From Actinomucor elegans (lineage: Eukaryota > Mucoromycota > Mucoromycetes > Mucorales > Mucoraceae): a DNA stretch of 64,000 bases. A program made the position numbers and the translations under genes. Under the pieces are notes generated by a model, which saw only the letters and a program-made list of their open reading frames with translations, made no database searches and was not told the origin of the DNA. Every line of letters starts with the position of its first letter. Position 1 is the first letter of the stretch. The stretch spans positions 248,001 through 312,000 of the forward strand of contig JAMSLZ010000005.1 of the NCBI GenBank assembly GCA_026027325.1, given 5' to 3'. Shown here piece after piece: positions 57,063-64,000 of this stretch.

Positions 57063-60000
57063 ATGCCGCCTGCATCTAAACCTGCAACGCCACCACAAAT
57101 ACCTACTGGTGTGCCAGATGTTTTTATATTAGATGAACAAAAGATCCAAGCAAGTGAAAATACTGAAAAACAAGAATTGTACGTCCTACAGTGGTTGGCC
57201 CAAGTAGAACGCGAAAGCAAAACTATCGATGTAGTAAGTCGCAAGTCTGGATCCGCTTGCAATTCGTCTCATCGTTGGTATTTAATATAGGAAATATTGA
57301 AGAAAGCGCAGCCCATTATAGAAAAGACATTGTTTCGGCTCATTTCACTAGCCACAGCAAAGCCAAGAAGGCCGATTCGTTTCTTAATTGGAAGATGTTA
57401 TGTTATATTATATACTCGAGGCGATACACGAACTTTATTTGATACAGTCACCGCTTTGCATAGTCTGATCAGTGCCAATAAAAATATCGATAAAGAAACA
57501 AGAATGTGAGAGAAGTGTACTATCGCTTAAAAGCTGGCATAATATACTGATATCTCGTCATTTAGTGCAGCAATTGCTACAACTGGGGCTATCATGGGCA
57601 CTTCTGGAGGGAAGGTATTGTTTAATTTCCTGTATACCATCAAAAAGACTCATCACGTCAAATTAGATTCTATCATTGTTTGCAGAAACTGCAGCGTTAT
57701 TCTTAAAAGTCATGAAAACCAGTAGTGTAAGTAGGAAAGAAAAATGTACGAGCTAGGCTATTAACTGAGAACGTTTGCATAGAACCCTTTGTTATTACGA
57801 CTAGAGACGATTACGGCCTTTACATTATTACTAAAGGGTGCCGGAAAAGCAGCAACTGACCAGATCTTGAAGGATTTGATGAAACAGTTGAGAAATGGAT
57901 TGGTGGATAAGGCACTCGTGGTTAGGATCGCGGCAGCTCAAGTAAGGAACATAACGCATGCTTCAACGAAGAGCTTGATTGACTGATATGTACGTTATTT
58001 AGTGTCTGCAAGCTGTTATTCAACATGCTACCCAAACACTTTCACAACACGATGTCGAGGGTTTATTACAGCACTGCTTTAAAGCTTTCGAAGGCTCATC
58101 ATTTCCAGTCCGTAGAGCCATTTCGTCAGTCTGTGCGACACTGCTTGTATTTACGCAATCACAAGCAACTGTGGATTCGAACAAACCCAACATCAAATAC
58201 GCATCAACAGGCGAAGGAACAAAGAAAGCCGAAGAATCGCTTGGTAAAGGTGTGACGTTAATGTCAATTGAGGAAATGTTATCTCAACTATCAACGTGCT
58301 ATAACCGACTCAATGCTTCTCGAGAATTGAAAACAGGCATTATAGAAACTTATGCCACTTTGTTTGTTCTACTGGGGACTGAGTTTGTGGAAGCAAATTA
58401 TGCTAATATCTCTAAGCATATTCTATGTGAAATTCTGGATACAAATAAGATAGCAACTGCATCAGATGGAGCCTATCTTAGATCCCAGGTCAATTTTTTA
58501 CTCCACAGTACAATTGGAAAGCGATTACTCAGTGAGCAAGGCCAAGCAAATGCTATTCGATTGTTAGTCAGTAATTGGATCAAGAAATGGCCGCCCTTGA
58601 TGGCTAATCAAAGTGCTCCCAATAAAGATGTCTTGATATGTGTAACAAATCTTGTATCAGAGCTTGTTTGCGAACTGGAGGGTGCCGCCAATTCAGTGCA
58701 GGTAAAAACAAAAAGAAATGACACTTTTTTATATTTATTTAACATTCAATCTTCAAGGACGTGTTAGTTGAACCACTGTTTGTTTTGTTGACACATACTA
58801 GCTTTTCAGTTCAAATGGCAGCAGTTTGGTGTATCCGATGTGTTTGTAATTCAGTGCCTACCAACTTGTTATATCTTCTACCAAAGTCACTGAATTTGCT
58901 AGAGAAAAATTTGGGTAATCTTACAAACCAAACTGCTACTGTAAAAGTGTTTCAACGCACTATCGCTTATGCATATACCGTGGCTGCCATTATGAGCGTC
59001 TTTCCTGCACATCCTATTTACACTTCGTTCGAACTAAGTGCGCGTTCCATGTCCCTTGCCAGTCAACTCATCAAACAAGTAAACAAGGACCCCAAGATTG
59101 CTAGTGTACAAGTTCAAGTGGCCTGGACATTGATTGGATCAGTAATGTGTCTTGGTCCCAATCTGGTCAAAATCCATTTACCTCAATTATTATTGCTTTG
59201 GAAAAGTGCTTTACCCAAACCTACTGGTAAAGAGGCCAATGCTATTCGTTCTGAACATGAATGGTCGTTTTTATTTCATACGCGTGAATGCGTCACAGGC
59301 TCGATATATAGTTTCTTAGCACACAATAGTCAATCATTGGTCACCTTGGATATTGCAAAAAGAATTGCTGCTTTACTGAACAATACACTGGCTTTCCTTG
59401 CCACTGCACCTATCACTTTTGCACCTACTACCATGTCACCCTGCGTCGCGTACGAAACTAGATTGATTGATCAGTTTTATTCACTTAGACGCCGTATTTT
59501 TCAATGTTTCATCACAATCCGACCACTACTGTCTACATATGAATCATCCCTCAGCGGTTTACTGAGAAACTCATTGTCTGTATTCACAGAGCCTGAGAAG
59601 ATTTCGCCATCTTCTGGAGCTCATCATCAAGTAACTGCCACTGTTCCTGGTCAATTTGTAAGCGTATGGAATACAGCTGATGGACATGGCTACGGTGTCA
59701 CTAGTAAAATGCGTGGATATCATATAGAAGTAGCTTCTCAAAGTGATGATAGCAGCGAGGAAGCGAATCGTGGAAAAGAATGGATGACCAAAGACCGATT
59801 TGAACGCATTGAAGAACTTCTCGAACGACCCATCATAGGATCTCTCGAGCTTGATCCTTTTTATGCATACACCAATCTATTAGATTATAACAACAAGCAA
59901 CAACTACAGCATCAGCAGCAACAACAATTACAGCAACAATCACAGCAAAACAAAAAAAAGTCAGTCATTCCCCAGCCTGTCTCCCCCTCTACTTCTTATA

Positions 60001-63000
60001 TCGATGCAAGCGTCGAGTTATTTGCTACCCTCTTTGCAAATCAACCCGCACCAATTCAGGAATCAACCTTTGAATTAATGATAAAAGTGATCAAAGACCC
60101 AAAGCTCGAGAAAAATTCTCCCAAGCGCGCTGCTGTCCTTGTCAATATTGTGGTGGCATTGCTAGGCGCATTTAAGAATATCATGGCCATTGCAAAGAAG
60201 AGAAAGGCAGAAATGATTGAGTTTAGTCCACGTGCTACCCAACTTGTGCAGGAGATTTTGATGGAGGTTGTTATTCATCCTGATCCTTATTTGAGAAACG
60301 CTGCTAGTGAGACCATAGGTCGACTTACATCTATTGTAGGTGGCTCCTTTGTAGCTGCTCAAATGCAGATTTTGGTGGATCTAGTAGTATCTAATCGCGA
60401 TCCTGATGTGCGTGCTGGCTGTGCTCTAGCCATTGGTTATATTTATAGTCATGTAGGTGGCATGGCTGCTGCTGCCCACCTCAAGACCATTGTAGGTATT
60501 TTATTATCTCTCAGCAGCGACCCTCATCCTGTAGTACATGCTTGGGCTTTAGAAGCTATGGCTATGACCGTCAGTGCTGCTGGTCTCATGTTCTCTGGCT
60601 ATGTCAATAGTACATTGGGCATGGTAGCCAAACTTTATCTCAGTGAAACACACGAACCTGGTAGCGGCTCTGTTGCTGTGACAAATGCAGGAATGTCCGT
60701 TGGCTTTACTGCTTATCAAGAATTCGGTCGCATTATCTACGAGTTGATTGGCACTTTAGGTCCAGAGCTGCAAGCTTCTTCTAAAGTAAGAGAGTTGTGC
60801 CTCAATATGGTCGAAGAACTCAAACTGGAGCCTGATGAGCGCGTCAATGTTGAGGCTATCCGCTGTATTCAGCATTTTTTGATGTTTGCACCAAAATACC
60901 TTGATACTCGTGAACTGGTACCTTATCTTCAAAGTCAAATTACTAGTTTGCATTTGCCTCTGAAGAAGGCTGCGGTGACATGTCTGTACCAGTTGGTGCA
61001 ACGAGACTCTGAATTAGTATTCAAAGCAGCTCAACCTGGTTTAGATAGCGAACTTTTCAAGATGCTGGATACCGATCCTCAGCTGTCCGATGTTAAAAAT
61101 GTGATTCGCAATTGGCTACAGGAAACAGCTGTTGCAGAGCCTTCTATTTGGGTGAATATCACTAAACGAATTGTAACAGGATCTACTGGAGGAGGCAGTA
61201 ACGCTGCTAAAGCCGTCCCAGTTGCTCGTGAAAGATCTGAAGGGAATGAAGATGATGATGATGATTTTGGAGACGATGATGCTGATGGATTTGTTGACGA
61301 AGATAACGTAGATATTACAACCACTGTTGCAGATGCATCAGGAATAACATCCAAACTTTCTGTAAACGTTGAAATCCCTCCACGTTGGCGTACTCAGCTT
61401 TTTGCACTCGAGTGTTTGCAGCAAACAATTGAGTTAATCTCTGCAAGTGGTATTAGAGAGCATTTTGATCTCATTTTGGCTCGTCGTCGTAGACAGCAGG
61501 CTGGTTTAGGTGATTTTCTGGTATTCCGAGTTCCAGATTTGATTCGTTTATCATTCACTGCAGCCACTGCACATGTAAACGAATTGAGATTAGCGGGTAT
61601 TAACTTGCTGAAGATGGTCATTGAAAAATTTTCCAACACGTTGGACGCTGACCTAGAAGGCATGTTGCTTTTGGAACAGTATTCTGCTCAAATCGGTGCT
61701 GCACTTACGCCTGCTTTTGGCGCTGATTCTTCTTCTGAAATTGTGTCCGCAGCTGTAAGAGTTTGTGCGATCTATGTTGGAAGTGGTATTGTAAAAGATC
61801 TGTATCAACTTGGTCGCGTCCTGAAGCTCTTGATTTCCGCTTTGGATAGATGCAAAGGTGAATCTAAACTGACAGGAGTTGGAGAAGTTAAAGATCTGAG
61901 CCCTCACGCATCTGTTATGGTGAAACTCTCTGTTCTGAACGCTTGGGCTGAACTTCAAGTTGCAAGCCAAAAGCAAAACTACCTTAAACAAGTTCTTCAA
62001 CCCAATCTAGCGGTATTAAGTCCTATGTGGCTGCGTGCTCTTCAAGACTATGCTCGTATTCGTCTAGAATCTGACATTGTTGCGCTGTCAAGCCGTACTA
62101 CTGAGCGTATTCAAGCGTCATCGAACAGTGGTATTGATTCCATGTATTCTGCTGCTACTAAAGATGTGGTTTTACCTTATTATCGACGATCTTGGTTGAA
62201 AATTATGGAAGCCGTTGCTACATTGATTGAAACACAAGCACCTTCAATGATAGAAGCCATCAGTAACAATCCCGATTCTGAACAGTCTGAAGATCACCCA
62301 TCAAACTTGTTCTACATCCTATTTGGCCTTTGTATTGAGAGCCTTTCTCGCATATCTAGTTCTAGCAGTGCCAAATATGACAATTCAACAATTCCGATCT
62401 GTCTTCGCGCACTTCGTACATTTATTCACCCGTCTTTAGCTGGAAAGCAGTTTGTACCAAAGTCTGTGTTTCTGGAACTCATGAATGTATTCGATCGGTT
62501 GATCCAAACCGAAGGTTATCGCATTCAACTAATCATTATTGAAATCATTCAACGCCTGATTCAAACCTATGGGTCAACCTATCTATGTAATGATCTGGAA
62601 GGTGAAACTGACTATCATATTATGGATGTGACGCTTGATCCAGATGCCTTCCCTGCTACAGCAAAGCTATATTATCTGTTGCGATTACTGATTAATGTGT
62701 TCTTGCAGAATGTACCCAAACTGTCAAACAAGCCAGCTTCTTCACGCCGTTCTACTCAAAATACAAACGAAAACCTCGCACTGTTGTTGGGCCCTTCTTT
62801 AGATACACTCGCTCTACTTGTGGGCATCACGCCCAAAAGCTACAAAGTTGATCTTCTTGCTATCTGTTTCTTTATCTTCTCTGAAATCCTGACAGAAAAG
62901 AACTTTGAATTGAGCTTGGCACCTCGAGTCCTGGTCTCACTCAAGACTGTATTCCACAACTTTGAAGCAAACCTGTCCGAAGATGATATTAATTCTTTAG

Positions 63001-63946
63001 CGAGAGTCACTTGTGCTATTACCCATACACTTCTCGATGGATTTTTCCAGTAAGCCTTTATAAAGTATAAGAGAGAAAGGGCGCATACTAAAATATTATT
63101 TAATTAGGGAACAATTGACAGTAGCTTCACAAAAGAATAGACTACTTGCTGTTGTATTAATAATGACAGGTTGTCCACAAGCGACATTGAGAGATGGTGA
63201 AGGTAGAAGTGTATTCGTAGAAATCCTCAAACAATCCTTAACTTCAGATGATATCGAGGTAAGCCTACCATCTTTTATGGATGCAAAATGTGATTAACAA
63301 TTGTGTCATTCTAATTTGATATAGCTTTCTACTACAGGACATCAATGCCTTCGAAACTTTATCAGCCTTCCAGAGAAAAAGAGCAGTGTGCCTTCACTAG
63401 CTAACTTGGGACAAGCTATAGTGAATGCAACCTTACCTTTTATCATTACGCGTATACTCAACGTCAAGACCAATAAGGATAATACCAGTGATGCTGCTTT
63501 AGCATCTCTCAACGAAGATACTAAATCTTTGCTTGCCCTTTTAAGCGGTGTACAAGAGGAACAAAGTATGTTTTAATACTAGGAAACCTATTCTCGATAC
63601 TTATATGTTTTGTATAGAGCCTTCAGTTCTCAGCGTAATTTTACCCACACTGACTTGTTTGTTGGATGATCCACCATATAACGGCCATGAAACCAAAGTG
63701 CATGAGGCTACACTTGTCCACTTACTGGCTATTGCCACTGGTACTCCAGCAATTTTCCGAGACACTGTATCTAAACTTCCTGATCATGTTCGAACAAAAC
63801 TAGAGGCTGCGATGCGTTATAGTATTTTGGCAAGCCAAGAGCAACAGCAAAAGCAACGGCAAAAGGAGCAACAGCTTCGAGCTGCTTATGAAGACAGCAA
63901 ACAACCTACCATTGCTCTCAAAATGGACTTCAGTAATTTTGGATAA
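57063..63946 (+). CDS. HEATR5: HEATR5/Laa1 homologue, giant HEAT-repeat protein (AP-1/clathrin accessory)
   Basis: Exons: join(57063..57233,57291..57505,57566..57614,57667..57726,57783..57941,58003..58701,58758..63049,63108..63258,63325..63565,63618..63946), 2121 aa, like HEATR5B (2071) and yeast Laa1 (2014). These proteins bind AP-1/aftiphilin-type partners and support clathrin traffic between trans-Golgi and endosomes. HEAT repeats run throughout; family-typical segments are ELYVLQWLAQVERESKTIDV, VQMAAVWCIRCVCNSVPTNL, AGCALAIGYIYSHVGGMAAA and the terminal SKQPTIALKMDFSNFG. A Gln-rich loop lies near residue 850, and an acidic loop (DDDDDFGDDDADGFVDEDN) is encoded near 61250-61310. For exon 4 the acceptor at 57666 rather than the nearer CAG is needed to avoid a stop. 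Confidence 0.94.
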
Positions 63947-64000
63947 TCATTTTATTTTTATTTTGCTATTTATTTGCCCCTTAACATACACACACAACTA
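63947..64000. other. HEATR5 3' flank
   Basis: Only 54 bases: a T/A-rich 3' UTR start with CATTTTATTTTTATTTTGC. No further gene is visible. Confidence 0.5.

Overview
The window looks like nuclear DNA of an early-diverging filamentous fungus, most likely Mucoromycota (Mucorales). The evidence is an AT-rich intergenic background with long A/T runs, genes split by many short GT-AG introns (mostly about 45-85 nt), a chitin/polysaccharide deacetylase, a FAR1-type transcription factor, an L1-like LINE and an RNPC3-like protein of the U12 (minor) spliceosome. That last component is absent from most Dikarya but known from Mucorales. The lineage is an inference; no rRNA or other marker is present.

Layout, left to right. 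1-1446 (-): 5' part of an LTR-retrotransposon Gag(-Pol) gene running off the edge. 2562-2632 (+): tRNA-His(GTG). 4690-6943 (+): mitochondrial FAD glycerol-3-phosphate dehydrogenase (GUT2). 9684-11556 (-): splicing factor CDC40/PRP17. 13144-14382 (-): secreted polysaccharide deacetylase. 16400-18379 (-): Uds1-domain coiled-coil protein. 20319-25692 (-): a structurally complete two-ORF LINE with poly(A) and a 15-bp target-site duplication. 27169-28394 (-): rhodanese/TrhO-type tRNA hydroxylase. 28675-29303 (+): two-finger C2H2 regulator. 29479-32184 (-): intronless ZW10/Dsl1-like tether. 33665-37484 (+): MIOS/Sea4, a SEACAT/GATOR2 subunit. 38322-39844 (+): spartin/senescence-domain protein. 40094-40764 (-): small CRIB protein. 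41357-41704 (-): orphan ORF. 42343-42778 (+): TIM13. 43798-45085 (-): RNPC3 (U11/U12-65K). 46142-47105 (+): NAT9. 47112-47961 (-): F-box protein. 49243-50933 (-): FAR1-domain regulator. 54254-54712 (+): conserved small protein. 54724-55680 (-): short-chain dehydrogenase. 57063-63946 (+): HEATR5/Laa1.

The genes do not form a pathway cluster; this is an ordinary stretch of housekeeping and regulatory genes. Several work in related processes: vesicle traffic (ZW10-like, HEATR5), mitochondria (GUT2, TIM13, possibly the TrhO homologue), splicing (CDC40, RNPC3) and nutrient signalling (MIOS). Two convergent pairs have stop codons only 6 and 11 bp apart, so their transcripts must overlap.

The least explained signal lies between the genes. 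A degenerate, dispersed repeat occurs about ten times in both orientations, with cores resembling CTCGGTCCAATGTCGCATCT followed by CATGCTTAGAATGAGCTGTT. Three diverged units stand in tandem at about 26.4-26.9 kb. All exon joins were read by eye from splice signals, frame continuity and family resemblance; none is supported by RNA data here.
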